Of a stretch of 64,000 bases of DNA, positions 19,501 to 28,023 are shown one piece after another (within the stretch, counting starts at the first letter, position 1; each line of letters starts with the position of its first letter). The translations under genes and the position numbers were made by a program. The stretch spans positions 868,001 through 932,000 of the forward strand of contig CAVYVI010000009.1 in the NCBI GenBank assembly GCA_963771905.1. The letters run 5' to 3'. Under the pieces are notes generated by a model, which was not told the DNA's origin, did not search any database, and worked only from the letters and a program-made list of their open reading frames with translations. The DNA is from Palsa-147 sp963771905. Its GTDB lineage: Bacteria; Acidobacteriota; Terriglobia; Acidiferrales; UBA7541.

Positions 19501-20364
19501 CTCGCGGGATTCCCGACGGGCTTCGCAGGCGGAGTGCAGGTTCCCTGGAGCGACGTCGATCCTCAAACGTCGTCCGGAAACTCCGTGTACAACGCGGTGA
19601 CGGTGTCCGTCAACAAGCGCTTCTCGAACCACTTCGAGCTGCTTTCGGGTTGGACCTATTCGCACTCCATTGACGATTCGACGGATCTTTCGACGCTGCT
19701 CAATCCGCAGGACAACAGCTTTCCGAGTCTCGACCGCGGTAATTCCGATTTCGATCAGCGGCATCGCTGGATTACCAGCGCGGTGTTCTTGAGCCCCGGT
19801 GGCAAGGGCGGCGACGGTTTGTTCAAGAGGATCTTTGGCAATTTCACGGTCGCGCCCATCATCGAACTTTCTTCGGGCCGGCCCTACAACGTTCTGATCG
19901 GCTCGGACCCCAATTTGGACCTAGGCACGGCGACGAACCGACCGTCGGTGCTGCCGGCCGGCAGCCCTGTTCCAACTGGATTTCCGGCGGCGACCGCATC
20001 GCCGTTCATCAAGGGCTTTGAGTTCATCGATCCGACACGCTGCATCGATGCGACGGGAGCGACGTTCGAGTCTCCGATCGTACCCTCTCCGCCGTACGGC
20101 TGCACCGGCGACCTGGCACGGAACTATTTCACGAGGCCCGGATATTTCAACGTGGACTTGCGCATTGCGCGGAAGATTTACCTCAACGAGCGGTGGAATA
20201 TGGAAATCATCGCCGACGGCTTTAACATGCTGAACCGCTTCAATGCCGCGGATGTGAATCCGCTCTGCGATCCGACTGCTGGTAGCACAACGTGTTCCGC
20301 AGGCCAGCCGACCGCGGCGCTCGATCCGCGGACGTTTCAGTTCGCGCTGAAATTGAATTGGTAG
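16522..20364 (+). CDS. Oar-type TonB-dependent receptor with carboxypeptidase-regulatory-like domain
   Basis: Large outer-membrane receptor (1280 aa) of the class expanded in Acidobacteriota, presumably importing polymer breakdown products or other ligands with TonB energy; the ligand is unknown. A signal peptide ends in AARAQ (~27). Residues ~30-110 form a beta-sandwich domain (LSGTVMDPQGLAVNNAKV ... GRYELIGLPPGGYTL). The plug has NLPINRRDF and the GGVVNIVTKSGSN motif; the beta-barrel occupies the remainder and ends in aromatic FALKLNW. ATG 16522 has GAGGAG seven bases upstream. A strong terminator follows, so it is a single-gene unit. Confidence 0.95.
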   Translation: MRRFKLNVIVAILTAVILSCLPSAARAQVNTVNLSGTVMDPQGLAVNNAKVTAVNNANGAERGTTTDANGRYELIGLPPGGYTLTVEATGFSKLVAQDLVLTLGTVAQYNPHLSVQTTTATVIVTGEAAVLETSKSDVSATITPTQIDNLPINRRDFINFSLLTPQSARDDTPSIGAAPTTGLNFGGQRARSNEISIDGADAIDYSVNGVRATVSQEAVQEFQVITSNYMPEYGRAMGGVVNIVTKSGSNQVHGNIFGFLRQKDLQARDPFSVEGAFNPATESVDLTPVKQSYTRVQAGATLGGPIQKDKTFYFFSYETIRSEATGFTNIGTNNFDFSPTVIPCIPTPLLMTSAQAGFYQAALTGVSCGSPSPTQTALLTAAGATGLASATALLGNLPGGPKTFPDGIPLPASYQGLVSLLGNYPTKEGTSFWSLKLDHIWNSKNTSFIRASVSPSLVTGIQVNAENQNFGQNAGNRTSLQQTRDLDIIGQHTTSFHDDWFNEARFQFARRGLHYGYSDLPGGSDPAVNITGYAFLGREPFSTEDRVETRFEWTDNVTWTKGAHTIKFGADVNRLHVGTNAQQIFELNYGGVYDFGSLSASSLGLPAAAPSFTAVQAFGLGIPSEYYQGIGNSNRPTTAKDLGLFVQDSWKVNRHLTLNYGVRYDLEWNPVFPPATTLNAAAEQAFGVQQGLPFQPHDIAPRFALAWDPWGDGKTVVRAGFGLFYDHPPAALAFLANAFDGAESSLIEAGPGAPSFASLDNPLNFGALNASSIFQGTLTGNIAGCTTSPAQPAVMCYQANQQRFNPTFTNSLFTGQNFLTANGGIGFPLEVLPFTIPVQSNFKYAYAEQGNLTIERELGKNLTVSIGYNYTHGVHLDHTDNINVTNPALLVSNDNNAVEIGLVPPGSNPLGLALPSPNAVCGTTPAYNVAGGGSVAFVAPGILGVGYTGQNCGGTPVGYIGTPAVFNFFRKSGPNPSFAGLVGGYANLLGLAGLAGFPTGFAGGVQVPWSDVDPQTSSGNSVYNAVTVSVNKRFSNHFELLSGWTYSHSIDDSTDLSTLLNPQDNSFPSLDRGNSDFDQRHRWITSAVFLSPGGKGGDGLFKRIFGNFTVAPIIELSSGRPYNVLIGSDPNLDLGTATNRPSVLPAGSPVPTGFPAATASPFIKGFEFIDPTRCIDATGATFESPIVPSPPYGCTGDLARNYFTRPGYFNVDLRIARKIYLNERWNMEIIADGFNMLNRFNAADVNPLCDPTAGSTTCSAGQPTAALDPRTFQFALKLNW

Positions 20365-20381
20365 CTGCGGCGTCGATTCCT

Positions 20382-20429
20382 CGGGGAGTTCGCGGCACGG
20401 CCCGCGCCGCGAACTCCCCGATTTCTTTT
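20382..20429 (+). terminator. Intrinsic terminator after the TonB-dependent receptor gene
   Basis: CGGGGAGTTCGCGGC (20382-20396), a 9-base loop, GCCGCGAACTCCCCG (20406-20420): a perfect 15-bp stem followed by ATTTCTTTT. It begins 18 bases after the receptor stop. Confidence 0.92.
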
Positions 20430-20480
20430 GAAAGTGAAAACGAATACGCACGCGAATCTCTTTCGCGCTAGAGTAAAAGC

Positions 20481-21578
20481 ATGACCGGGACAGAAATGCT
20501 TCTAGTGGTCGCAATTGTCGCGGCCATCGTCGTAATTCTGGTGTGGCTGTGCGGGCGCCGCACCGAGACGCAGATGGCAGCGCTGCGCCAGGAGATGCAG
20601 TCGGCCGTCTCGATGCAGGTGCAGGGAGTGACGGCGCAAGTGGGCCAGCTCGCGCAGACGTTCACGCAGCAATTGGGCCAGGTCCGGCAGGAGTTGCAGC
20701 AGGGTGTCGCCAACTCGGGGAAACTCGCCACCGACGCGCAGCGCGAAGTCGGCGATCGCCTGCAATCGTCAACCGAGGCGCTCCGCCAGCTTAGCCAGCA
20801 GATCGGCGAAGTTCAAAAGTCGAGCAAGGATCTCAGCGACGCTTCGCAGACGCTGCAGCGCGTTTTGAGCGGCACAAAATCGCGCGGCATGCTGGGTGAA
20901 GCTGCGCTCGAGCGCATGCTCGAAGATGCTTTGCCGCGTGCAGCATTCGAGGCGCAGTACCGCTTCAGCACCGGTGACATCGTGGACGCCATCGTCCATT
21001 TCAACGAGCGGGTTCTCAGTATCGATTCGAAGTTTCCACTCGATGCTTACCGCCGTCTGGCCGAGACGGGCGACGACGCGCGCAAGGAATTTGCACTGGC
21101 CGTCCGCAAGCACGCCGACTCGATCGCCGGGAAATACATCCTGCCCAATGAGCATACGCTCGATTTCGCGCTCATGTTTATTCCCTCGGAGGGTGTTTAC
21201 TATGAGCTCTTGCTGACCGAGGACGGAAAGTATGGACGGCTGGATGAATATTGCCGAGACAAGAAAGTCATTCCAGTCTCGCCGAATACCTTTTATGCAT
21301 ACCTGTCCGCCATTGCCATGAGTCTGCGAGGAATGAAAGTGGAGGAGAACGCACGAAAGTTGATGGCCAACCTTGCGGGACTTGAAAAGCAATTGGACGG
21401 TTTCACGGACGTCTACAAGAAGCTCGGCACGCACTTGCGCAACGCCGGCCAGAGCTGGGAAGAGGCAGATGCCAAGCTGCAGCGCGCCCGGGGCTCGCTC
21501 GAACAGATGGCCCAGGGCGCGCTTCCAGAAGCCACCGCTGCGTCGCTAAAGGCTCTCGACGCCGGCCAATCCGAATAA
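20481..21578 (+). CDS. rmuC: DNA recombination protein RmuC family
   Basis: A 365-residue RmuC homologue. The family limits inversion and other rearrangements at short repeats and contains a restriction-endonuclease-like fold. An N-terminal membrane helix (LLVVAIVAAIVVILVWL) is followed by a Gln-rich coiled coil (residues ~25-130) and the conserved catalytic-domain signatures RGMLGEAALERML, IDSKFPLDAY and IPSEGVYYELL. The C-terminus returns to a coiled coil (LRNAGQSWEEADAKLQRA). It is a single gene between the receptor terminator and the convergent exported-protein gene. Confidence 0.93.
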   Translation: MTGTEMLLVVAIVAAIVVILVWLCGRRTETQMAALRQEMQSAVSMQVQGVTAQVGQLAQTFTQQLGQVRQELQQGVANSGKLATDAQREVGDRLQSSTEALRQLSQQIGEVQKSSKDLSDASQTLQRVLSGTKSRGMLGEAALERMLEDALPRAAFEAQYRFSTGDIVDAIVHFNERVLSIDSKFPLDAYRRLAETGDDARKEFALAVRKHADSIAGKYILPNEHTLDFALMFIPSEGVYYELLLTEDGKYGRLDEYCRDKKVIPVSPNTFYAYLSAIAMSLRGMKVEENARKLMANLAGLEKQLDGFTDVYKKLGTHLRNAGQSWEEADAKLQRARGSLEQMAQGALPEATAASLKALDAGQSE

Positions 21579-21591
21579 CCTCGGCGCTCGC

Positions 21592-22800
21592 TCAGCGCCC
21601 GTACAACGCCTGGCGCGCGGCGCGCAGCAAGATGACGAAATCCCCTCCCGGCGCCTCCTCCATCATCTTGTCGAGATGCTTGATGAGCTGTGGTGTTTCG
21701 GTGTTGGGGCGTTCGAGCCTCGCAAGCAGGGGATCGAGCTTGTGCGCCCACGGCGCTGGCGCTTCTTTCTGCGCGGCCGCCAGGAGCGCATGCGCCGCCT
21801 CAACGTCCGCGACGCCAAACGTCGCGGGAAGAACGCGCACGCGAAACGAGAAATCACCGGCGCGGACGCCTTGCACATCCATGATCGTGGAATTATCGAC
21901 GCCGCCGCGCGTGCGCGTGTGTTCTTCGTCGCCATGCATGAAACGAAGCACATTCGGCGCCAGGTTTTGCACATCGAGGAATTGCGCCTGATCCGTGCCG
22001 CGGACTCGCACCGTCAATTTCGCTTTGATCCCCGGCGCGATGGTCTGGTCGCCTACGTCAAATTCCACCGAGACTGCGGTCAGGGTGGCCGAGGTTTCCT
22101 GGCCATCGACTGACACGGTGAGCTGTCCCGTGCCGTATGTGCTGCTCGGATTCAAGAGAAGGACTAGGCACGCCGGCGAAGACGCCAGGACGAGCGCCGG
22201 ATCTTCCCGGAATTTCACTTGGTTTCCGCCGGCGTCGCCCCGGAATCCGTCGCCGCGAATTTCAAAGCGATCCTGGACCGATGCCAGAGCGGGGACCGAC
22301 GCGACATGCAGCTTTGCTGATGGAGAATAGGGAAGAACCACGGCGGCGGCCGCGATCTCTGGCTTTGTCGCTACGCGCGCGACCACCGCGCCCGGCTGCG
22401 ACGGCGCCGGAAAGAAGGCGCGGCCGGCCACGTCGGTCTCGGTGTGAGAGCCGTCGGAAAACGTAACAGCGATGCGGGGCACGAGCCGCCCGAATCGATC
22501 GAGTACCGCCAGCGTCGCCGGCTCGGTCGCCACCATCCTTGAAGGCAAAACAATCTCGGATGGTTCGGCCACTTGCGCGGCAGCGCGAGGTGCCATGACT
22601 GCTGCCAGCATCGCCGCAGCGAGAACAATCCAGTAGTGAGCGCGCCGCCGATGAAATGAGTGGCAGCCCTCGAGTGCGCTTGCCGCGCCGCTTCGGGAAT
22701 GTTCTTCGAAGGGATGAAGGCCGCGGCATTCGCGGCGCGCCGCGTCGTTCAAATTTGCATCGGAGCTTTGGCCGTACCAACGCTGTCTTTTTCTCGGCAT
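21592..22800 (-). CDS. Exported protein of unknown function with IPT/TIG-like beta domains
   Basis: Not assigned to a named family. From ATG 22800 it is 402 aa: a basic, low-similarity N-terminus of ~55 residues, then a hydrophobic stretch (WIVLAAAMLAAVMAPRAAAQ) resembling a signal sequence, then beta-rich repeats. One segment (FEIRGDGFRGDAGGNQVKF) resembles the start of an IPT/TIG immunoglobulin-like domain, and a second beta domain follows (FDVGDQTIAPGIKAKLTVRV). The C-terminus is helical and ends in AARQALYGR. A later start nearer the signal sequence is possible. It lies 92 bp after rlpA on the same strand, so it may be co-transcribed. Confidence 0.65.
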   Translation of the reverse strand: MPRKRQRWYGQSSDANLNDAARRECRGLHPFEEHSRSGAASALEGCHSFHRRRAHYWIVLAAAMLAAVMAPRAAAQVAEPSEIVLPSRMVATEPATLAVLDRFGRLVPRIAVTFSDGSHTETDVAGRAFFPAPSQPGAVVARVATKPEIAAAAVVLPYSPSAKLHVASVPALASVQDRFEIRGDGFRGDAGGNQVKFREDPALVLASSPACLVLLLNPSSTYGTGQLTVSVDGQETSATLTAVSVEFDVGDQTIAPGIKAKLTVRVRGTDQAQFLDVQNLAPNVLRFMHGDEEHTRTRGGVDNSTIMDVQGVRAGDFSFRVRVLPATFGVADVEAAHALLAAAQKEAPAPWAHKLDPLLARLERPNTETPQLIKHLDKMMEEAPGGDFVILLRAARQALYGR

Positions 22801-22892
22801 GCGAAAATTTTGCGGCGTGAAACGTTTAAGTATAGCGAATCGAGGCGCGGCACGGAACCGCGGTAGCGCAAAGTTTAGAATTGGGACAGCCT

Positions 22893-23678
22893 CTAATTGT
22901 CTAGCCGGACGACGAACGTATTGAGCTGGCCGGATTGGCGCAACTGATCGGCCAGTTGACCCGCCGCTGCTTCCGTGGGTGCGCGGCCGACGCGAACACG
23001 ATAAAACGTCCCATTCGGCGAATCCCACGGAACCACGATTACCGGTGAATACTGCGCAGCCAAGCGATCGCGGAGATTATCGGCATTTTCTTTCACCAGA
23101 AACGCGCCGACTTGCACGCCGAATGCGCCCACGAACGGATTGGGCCCGGAAACCACTTCCAACCGCACGTGCGCCGTGCCCGGGCCGACCATCTGAACCG
23201 CTCGCGCGGCCGAGAGCGACAAATCGATCACACGATTCGCGACAAACGGGCCGCGGTCGTTGATGCGCACCTCGGCCTGCATTCCATTGTCGAGATTCGT
23301 CACGCGGACCATGGCGCCGAAGGGAAGGGTGCGATGCGCCGCGGTCATTTGATACATATCGTAAACTTCGCCGTTCGACGTGCGATGGCCGTTGAAAGGC
23401 TCGCCGTACCACGACGCGACGCCTTCTTCGACGTAAGCACCGGGAATCGCGGGCTGGCGCTCCGCAGCGGATGGCGGGCCGGAAGGCGGTTGACCCGACG
23501 GAAGAGGCGCGGGCTGCTGCGGGCTGTACTTGCGGTGCGAACATCCGGCCGCAATCAGTGAGGCGCCAAGAACAGAGATAAAGAGAGCGGCGCGGAAGCT
23601 GCGAAAACGCCCGAGGAAGGTCAAAAGGAAATCCGGAATCGGCTCCGAAAAAACTTCTACGCGCCGGGACAAATTCAC
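22893..23678 (-). CDS. rlpA: RlpA-like septal lipoprotein with SPOR domain
   Basis: Outer-membrane lipoprotein family; some members are lytic transglycosylases cutting denuded glycan at division sites. The lipobox LIAAGC places the lipidated Cys near residue 46. The double-psi beta-barrel is clear: GVASWYGEPFNGHRTSNGE, MTAAHRTLPFG, INDRGPF and VIDLS. The last ~75 residues fit a SPOR domain (FGVQVGAFLVKENADNLRDR), which binds denuded peptidoglycan. The start is uncertain: GTG 23678 gives a long n-region, while TTG 23624 would give a more usual lipoprotein signal. Confidence 0.93.
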   Translation of the reverse strand: MNLSRRVEVFSEPIPDFLLTFLGRFRSFRAALFISVLGASLIAAGCSHRKYSPQQPAPLPSGQPPSGPPSAAERQPAIPGAYVEEGVASWYGEPFNGHRTSNGEVYDMYQMTAAHRTLPFGAMVRVTNLDNGMQAEVRINDRGPFVANRVIDLSLSAARAVQMVGPGTAHVRLEVVSGPNPFVGAFGVQVGAFLVKENADNLRDRLAAQYSPVIVVPWDSPNGTFYRVRVGRAPTEAAAGQLADQLRQSGQLNTFVVRLDN

Positions 23679-23755
23679 GCCGGACCCAGTTTCAATTTTT
23701 ATTCCTCATTTTCCGGTATTATAAGGACGCGCGAAAATTCTCGCAAGGAAACGCA

Positions 23756-24685
23756 GTGGCCCTTCCTCTACGTTGGCAATGGAAGCTCGATCGCTTCCGC
23801 GAAAAAGCGGCGGCATTTTTTGGCGGCAAGAAGGAGCCGGGACGCCCGCGCCTGTGTCCGTCCTGCGGGACGCTTGTCGGTGCATCAGCCACGCGCTGCC
23901 ATCAATGCGGCGCGAGCATGACGTATTCCCTCGCCGCAGCCAGCCGTTCGCTGAGCCGTTTGATGCCGACCACTTCGCCGATGACGTACGCGATTCTTAC
24001 GCTGAGCTGCCTGCTGTATGCCGTCAGTCTGGTGGCAACGATCCGACTCAGTGACGGGTTGCAAGCTCCGCCGCCCGGTTTGGGCGGACTTTTTAACTTC
24101 GGCGGAATCAATGGGTCGATCCTCCAGCTTCTCGGCGCGTCGGATCCGCTTCCCTACAATCTGATCCAGCCCTGGCGCTTCGTCATGGCCGTATTCCTTC
24201 ATGGCAGCCTGCTTCACATCGGTTTTAACATGTGGGTGCTGATGGATGTTGGACCGCTGGTCGAAGAAGTCTACGGCTCCGCAAGATATCTCTTCATTTA
24301 TGTTGTCACGGGCGTCGGTGGGTACTTGCTGAGCAGTTCGTTGGGAAACGTCAGCGTCGGCGGATCGGGAGCGCTGCTGGGCTTGATTGGCGTGTTGCTC
24401 GCGCTGACGGCAGGACGGAAGAATGCGTCCCTGCAAATGCTGCGCAGCAACATCATCCGCTGGCTCATTTACATCGCCATCATGGGGTTGTTCTTCCACG
24501 GGATCGACAATTACGCCCATTTTGGCGGTTGCGTCACCGGCTACATCCTAGGAAAAGTGATGGATTCGCGTGAGCCGGTCGATGCGCAGCAGCGCAAGCT
24601 CGCGAACGTCATGGGTTGGGGGACGGCGGCGATTGTCGCCGCCAGCTTCGCCGCGATGGCGGTCAAGTATTTCGCTTCCACGTAG
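23756..24685 (+). CDS. Rhomboid-family intramembrane serine protease with zinc ribbon
   Basis: Membrane protease cutting substrates within or near the bilayer. The N-terminus holds a likely zinc ribbon (Cys34, Cys37, Cys48, Cys51: CPSCG...CHQCG), followed by a rhomboid core with six or so membrane segments. The family motifs are intact: HIGFNMW (His154, Asn158), Ser204 in VGGSGALLG and His255 in AHFGG, giving the Ser-His dyad. The GTG start has AAGGAA upstream. It is divergent from rlpA, with a 77-bp intergenic region holding both promoters. The role of the zinc ribbon is unknown. Confidence 0.93.
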   Translation: MALPLRWQWKLDRFREKAAAFFGGKKEPGRPRLCPSCGTLVGASATRCHQCGASMTYSLAAASRSLSRLMPTTSPMTYAILTLSCLLYAVSLVATIRLSDGLQAPPPGLGGLFNFGGINGSILQLLGASDPLPYNLIQPWRFVMAVFLHGSLLHIGFNMWVLMDVGPLVEEVYGSARYLFIYVVTGVGGYLLSSSLGNVSVGGSGALLGLIGVLLALTAGRKNASLQMLRSNIIRWLIYIAIMGLFFHGIDNYAHFGGCVTGYILGKVMDSREPVDAQQRKLANVMGWGTAAIVAASFAAMAVKYFAST

Positions 24686-24695
24686 AGCCGGTTGC

Positions 24696-25250
24696 TCATC
24701 CACCGGCGTGCAATCGCCGCGAAACCACGATGCTGTAATGCACGCCCGTAAACACCACAAGAAAGGCCACCACGAATACGCCGAAGTGCCGCACTACTCT
24801 CAGCCAGTGGGCGCTGAACAATTGGATGAGAATAACATCGAGAATCAGCGTGATCTCGAACGTCGTTGTTAACTTTCCCCAGATGCTAGGCGGGAGCGGG
24901 CGGTAGCCCACCGTCACGAGAATGGCGGCGCTCGCGGCGAGCAGCAGGACGTCGCGGCTCAACACCAGGATCGCCACCCACCAGGGGATCTTTCCCTCGA
25001 GTGCCAGGACGAAATACGAAGAGGATAGCAGGAGTTTGTCGGCGAGGGGGTCGAGATACGCGCCGAGGGGCGTTTTTTGGTTCAGGCCGCGCGCCAGAAG
25101 ACCGTCAAGTCCATCGCTTAATCCCGCCACGATGAGTATCGCGAGCGCCCACTCGAAATGTCCGTAGTGAATAGCGATGATGAAGAACGGGAGAAATCCG
25201 AGCCGCAGGAATGTGAGCTGGTTCGGGACCGTGAAGATGCGGCTGTTCAT
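24696..25250 (-). CDS. pgsA: CDP-diacylglycerol-glycerol-3-phosphate 3-phosphatidyltransferase-like
   Basis: CDP-alcohol phosphatidyltransferase, probably making phosphatidylglycerophosphate on the way to phosphatidylglycerol and cardiolipin. The 184-residue protein has several membrane helices and the full family signature D-G-x2-A-R-x8-G-x3-D-x3-D in LDGLLARGLNQKTPLGAYLD, then PLADK. The opening FTVPNQLTFLRLGFLP is typical of PgsA. Other CDP-alcohol transferases share the signature, so the exact alcohol is an inference. Convergent with the rhomboid gene (10-bp gap). Confidence 0.88.
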   Translation of the reverse strand: MNSRIFTVPNQLTFLRLGFLPFFIIAIHYGHFEWALAILIVAGLSDGLDGLLARGLNQKTPLGAYLDPLADKLLLSSSYFVLALEGKIPWWVAILVLSRDVLLLAASAAILVTVGYRPLPPSIWGKLTTTFEITLILDVILIQLFSAHWLRVVRHFGVFVVAFLVVFTGVHYSIVVSRRLHAGG

Positions 25251-25283
25251 GAGCGGGTGTTTGAAGTTCGCGCGCGCGCTCTC

Positions 25284-25592
25284 TCAGGAGAATTGTGCAA
25301 TATAATCCGCCACAGTCCTGCCAACCTTCCGGTTAAAAATATCGGCCAACGATGGAATCGAGCCGTGTGATTCGTCGAGCGCGATCCGCTCGACGCGCAG
25401 CAGCGGGAAAAACAGCGTCGGCAAGCCGATTCGCTCACCTTCGGGATGAACGATCTGGCGCACCACTTCGTCGAACGAGCTTAGATCCACGCCGCGCATC
25501 GTGACACCTGCCGTCGTAATCTCGATAAGCTGGCCCCACACTTTTTCCTTCGGCGTGTGAAGGCTCACCACCACAATCGAATGTGGCTGCAT
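25284..25592 (-). CDS. Small conserved protein of unknown function
   Basis: A 102-residue cytoplasmic protein without signal or membrane segments. The start is well supported: ATG 25592 preceded by GAGGAG at six bases. The N-terminal half is beta-like (SIVVVSLHTPKEKVWGQLIEITTAGVTMRG, split here), reminiscent of small Sm-fold or PRC-barrel-like folds, with a helical C-terminus (SLADIFNRKVGRTVADYIAQF). I do not recognise a named family. It lies 33 bp upstream of pgsA on the same strand and is probably in its operon. Confidence 0.75.
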   Translation of the reverse strand: MQPHSIVVVSLHTPKEKVWGQLIEITTAGVTMRGVDLSSFDEVVRQIVHPEGERIGLPTLFFPLLRVERIALDESHGSIPSLADIFNRKVGRTVADYIAQFS

Positions 25593-25694
25593 GGCATCTC
25601 CTCGGAGGGACCAGTCGTTATGTTATCTCAGGCTGACGCAGCAATCCACGCAGCGGAGACGGATGAGTCATCAAAGCTGTATTCACCCGGCGAG

Positions 25695-26360
25695 TCAGAC
25701 GGACATCGTCTTGAGATCGGGCGCGCGGCGAAGCGTGGGCTCGCTCGCTTTTTGCACTTCCTCGGGTGTCACGCCGGGTGCGACTTCGCGAAGCACCAAG
25801 CCTTCAGGTGTCACCTCAATCACGCCGAGCTCGGTTACGATCAAATCCACGACGCCGACGCCCGTGAGCGGCAGGCTGCATTGCTTCACGATTTTAGGTT
25901 CGCCATCTTTCGTGGTGTGCTCCATCGCGATAATCACGCGCTTTGCTCCGGCGACAAGATCCATCGCGCCCCCCATGCCCTTCAACATTTTCCCAGGGAT
26001 CGCCCAGTTGGCCAGATTGCCTCGTTCATCCACTTGCAGCGCGCCGAGCACGGTGACGTGGATGCGCCCGCCGCGAATCATGCCGAAGGATTCCGCGCTC
26101 GAAAAATAACAGCAGCCGGGAATTTCCGTGATCGTTTCCTTGCCCGCGTTGATGAGATCGGGATCTTCTTCGCCTTCGAATGGATACGGGCCGATGCCCA
26201 GCATGCCGTTCTCCGATTGCAAGACGACTTCCATGCCCGGCGGCAGATAACTCGGAATGAGCGTTGGGAGCCCAATACCCAGATTGACGTAGTATCCGTC
26301 GCGCAACTCCCGCGCGACGCGCCGCGCGATGATTTCTCGCTTGTCGATTTCCCCTGCCAT
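25695..26360 (-). CDS. scoB: 3-oxoacid CoA-transferase subunit B
   Basis: Beta subunit of a class I CoA transferase (succinyl-CoA:3-oxoacid or related). The start KREIIARRVARELRDGYYVNLGIGLP and the SENGMLGIG motif holding the catalytic Glu are characteristic, as is the AKRVIIAMEHTTKDG region. ATG 26360 has GGGAGG upstream and gives 221 aa, the normal size. It follows subunit A by 40 bp. The acceptor acid cannot be told from sequence; ketone-body or branched-chain acid use is plausible. Confidence 0.94.
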   Translation of the reverse strand: MAGEIDKREIIARRVARELRDGYYVNLGIGLPTLIPSYLPPGMEVVLQSENGMLGIGPYPFEGEEDPDLINAGKETITEIPGCCYFSSAESFGMIRGGRIHVTVLGALQVDERGNLANWAIPGKMLKGMGGAMDLVAGAKRVIIAMEHTTKDGEPKIVKQCSLPLTGVGVVDLIVTELGVIEVTPEGLVLREVAPGVTPEEVQKASEPTLRRAPDLKTMSV

Positions 26361-26400
26361 CGCTGCCTCCCGATTCCCGGCGTCCTTCGCCGGCTCGCGC

Positions 26401-27096
26401 TCAGCGCTTCCGCACCGTTCGCTTTTCGATCCGCTTATGATGATTCGCCCCTTGAAAAATCGCGTCCACAAAAATTCCGGGCGTATGAACGCAGTCCGGA
26501 TTCAAATTCCCGAGCTCGACGATCTCTTCGACTTCAGCGATTACGTAGTCCGCTGCCGTCGCCATTACGGCATTGTAATTCCGCGCCGTCTTGCGATAGA
26601 CGAGATTGCCCCAGCGGTCGCCTTTCCACGCCTTGATGAACGCGACGTCGCCGCGCAACGCGGGAATCAAGATATGCGGCTGGCCGTTAAAATCCCGCAC
26701 CTCTTTTCCCTCGGCTGCCGGCGTTCCGTACCCGGTGGGCGTGAAAAACGCGGGAATGCCGGCGCCGCCGGCGCGAATCCGTTCGGCGAGAGTGCCCTGC
26801 GGATTCAGCTCGACTTCGATTTCTTTCCTCAGGGCGAGTTGTTCAAATGTTTTGTTCTCGCCGACGTAGCTCGCGATCATTTTCTTGATTTGTTTGGACT
26901 GCAGGAGCAGCCCAATGCCGAAGTCATCCACGCCCGCATTATTCGAGACGACCGTCAATTCCTTCGTCCCTTTGCGCCGCAGCGCTTCGATCAAATTTTC
27001 CGGGATGCCGCACAGGCCGAATCCGCCCATCAGAATTGTGTCGCCATCCTTGACGCGTGCGATGGCGGCATCGGCACTGGCCACGCGCTTGTCCAT
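26401..27096 (-). CDS. scoA: 3-oxoacid CoA-transferase subunit A
   Basis: Alpha subunit partner of the downstream gene, forming the heteromeric CoA transferase. Visible features are the glycine-rich DGDTILMGGFGLCGIPENLI near residues 18-37, NNAGVDDFGIG, and FFTPTGYGT, all as in ScoA/AtoD-type subunits. ATG 27096 has AGGAG eight bases upstream and gives 231 aa. It starts 60 bp after the tyrA stop on the same strand, so it may be read through from the aromatic operon, although the functions are not obviously linked. Confidence 0.94.
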   Translation of the reverse strand: MDKRVASADAAIARVKDGDTILMGGFGLCGIPENLIEALRRKGTKELTVVSNNAGVDDFGIGLLLQSKQIKKMIASYVGENKTFEQLALRKEIEVELNPQGTLAERIRAGGAGIPAFFTPTGYGTPAAEGKEVRDFNGQPHILIPALRGDVAFIKAWKGDRWGNLVYRKTARNYNAVMATAADYVIAEVEEIVELGNLNPDCVHTPGIFVDAIFQGANHHKRIEKRTVRKR

Positions 27097-27156
27097 GCAA
27101 GTCTCCTGAGCCGAGAGCGGCAGCCACGTCCCCGGCCACGCTCGAAACATTGGAGT

Positions 27157-28020
27157 CTACTGCAATTGATGTAGAACTTTGTAGAGTTCGTTCGCGGCGC
27201 GGAATTCGTCTTCGAGGTCTTTGCTGGTCAGATGTGTGCGTAGATGGTCGATCGCCTGGCTTACGCGATCGAGCGCGCGGGCTATGTTGTCGGTGTTGGT
27301 GAAACAGATGTCGCGCCAGACCTCATATGGACTGCCAGCAAGCCGCACGGTATCGCGCAATCCGCGTCCCGCCAGCGAAGCGGGCAAACCCGTCTCATCG
27401 GTTTCATCGAGGACTACGCGCGCCACGGCTACGGCGATCAGTTGCGGAAGATGCGAGACGATTCCAGCCGCCCAATCGTGTGTCTCCGCGTCGCAATAAA
27501 TCGCCTGCGCGCCGATCGCTGACACTAGCGCGGCGAAGTTCTGCACCCGCGCGTCCCCATCGTCTTCGCGCGCCGTGAGCGCATAGCGAGCGCCGGCGAA
27601 GAGATCGGCCGACGCATTTTCGATTCCCGAAATTTCTTTTCCGGCGACGGGATGGCCGCCCAGAAAACGCGCGCCCTTCTGAAAGGCTTTGTCCGCGATG
27701 CGGCAGATTACAGTTTTCGTGCTGCAGGCATCTGTAACAAGGCTTCCGGGTTCGACGGTTTGCGAGAGGCTCGGGAGAATTTCAAGCGTGACGCCGATGG
27801 GCAACGCGATGTAAACGAGATCGGCCGCGCGGATCGCGTCGGCCAATTCCGGCGAAGATTCCGCGATCGCGCCGAGTTTCCGCGCCTGTTCGAGAACCGC
27901 AGGCTTGTCCCAGCCGGCCACAAAGGTTTTCGGATACGCGCGGCGTACTGCGAGGCCGAACGATCCGCCGATGAGGCCGGCACCGAGGATGGCGACGCGG
28001 CGAAATGGCGGCTCGGCCAT
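27157..28020 (-). CDS. tyrA: Prephenate dehydrogenase
   Basis: Oxidative decarboxylation of prephenate to 4-hydroxyphenylpyruvate for tyrosine synthesis. Rossmann motif VAILGAGLIGGSFG is at residues ~8-21; VTDACSTKT, FLGGHPVAGKEISG and SHLPQLIA follow as expected for TyrA. At 287 aa it is a monofunctional dehydrogenase without chorismate mutase or ACT domain; the mutase is encoded separately at 29083-29370. A cyclohexadienyl dehydrogenase activity on arogenate cannot be excluded. It lies 3 bp after aroF, in the same operon. Confidence 0.94.
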   Translation of the reverse strand: MAEPPFRRVAILGAGLIGGSFGLAVRRAYPKTFVAGWDKPAVLEQARKLGAIAESSPELADAIRAADLVYIALPIGVTLEILPSLSQTVEPGSLVTDACSTKTVICRIADKAFQKGARFLGGHPVAGKEISGIENASADLFAGARYALTAREDDGDARVQNFAALVSAIGAQAIYCDAETHDWAAGIVSHLPQLIAVAVARVVLDETDETGLPASLAGRGLRDTVRLAGSPYEVWRDICFTNTDNIARALDRVSQAIDHLRTHLTSKDLEDEFRAANELYKVLHQLQ

Positions 28021-28023
28021 CGT

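Noticed and set aside
25557..26636. 359-codon plus-strand frame
   Set aside because: Antisense to both CoA-transferase subunit genes, which have catalytic motifs and good ribosome sites.
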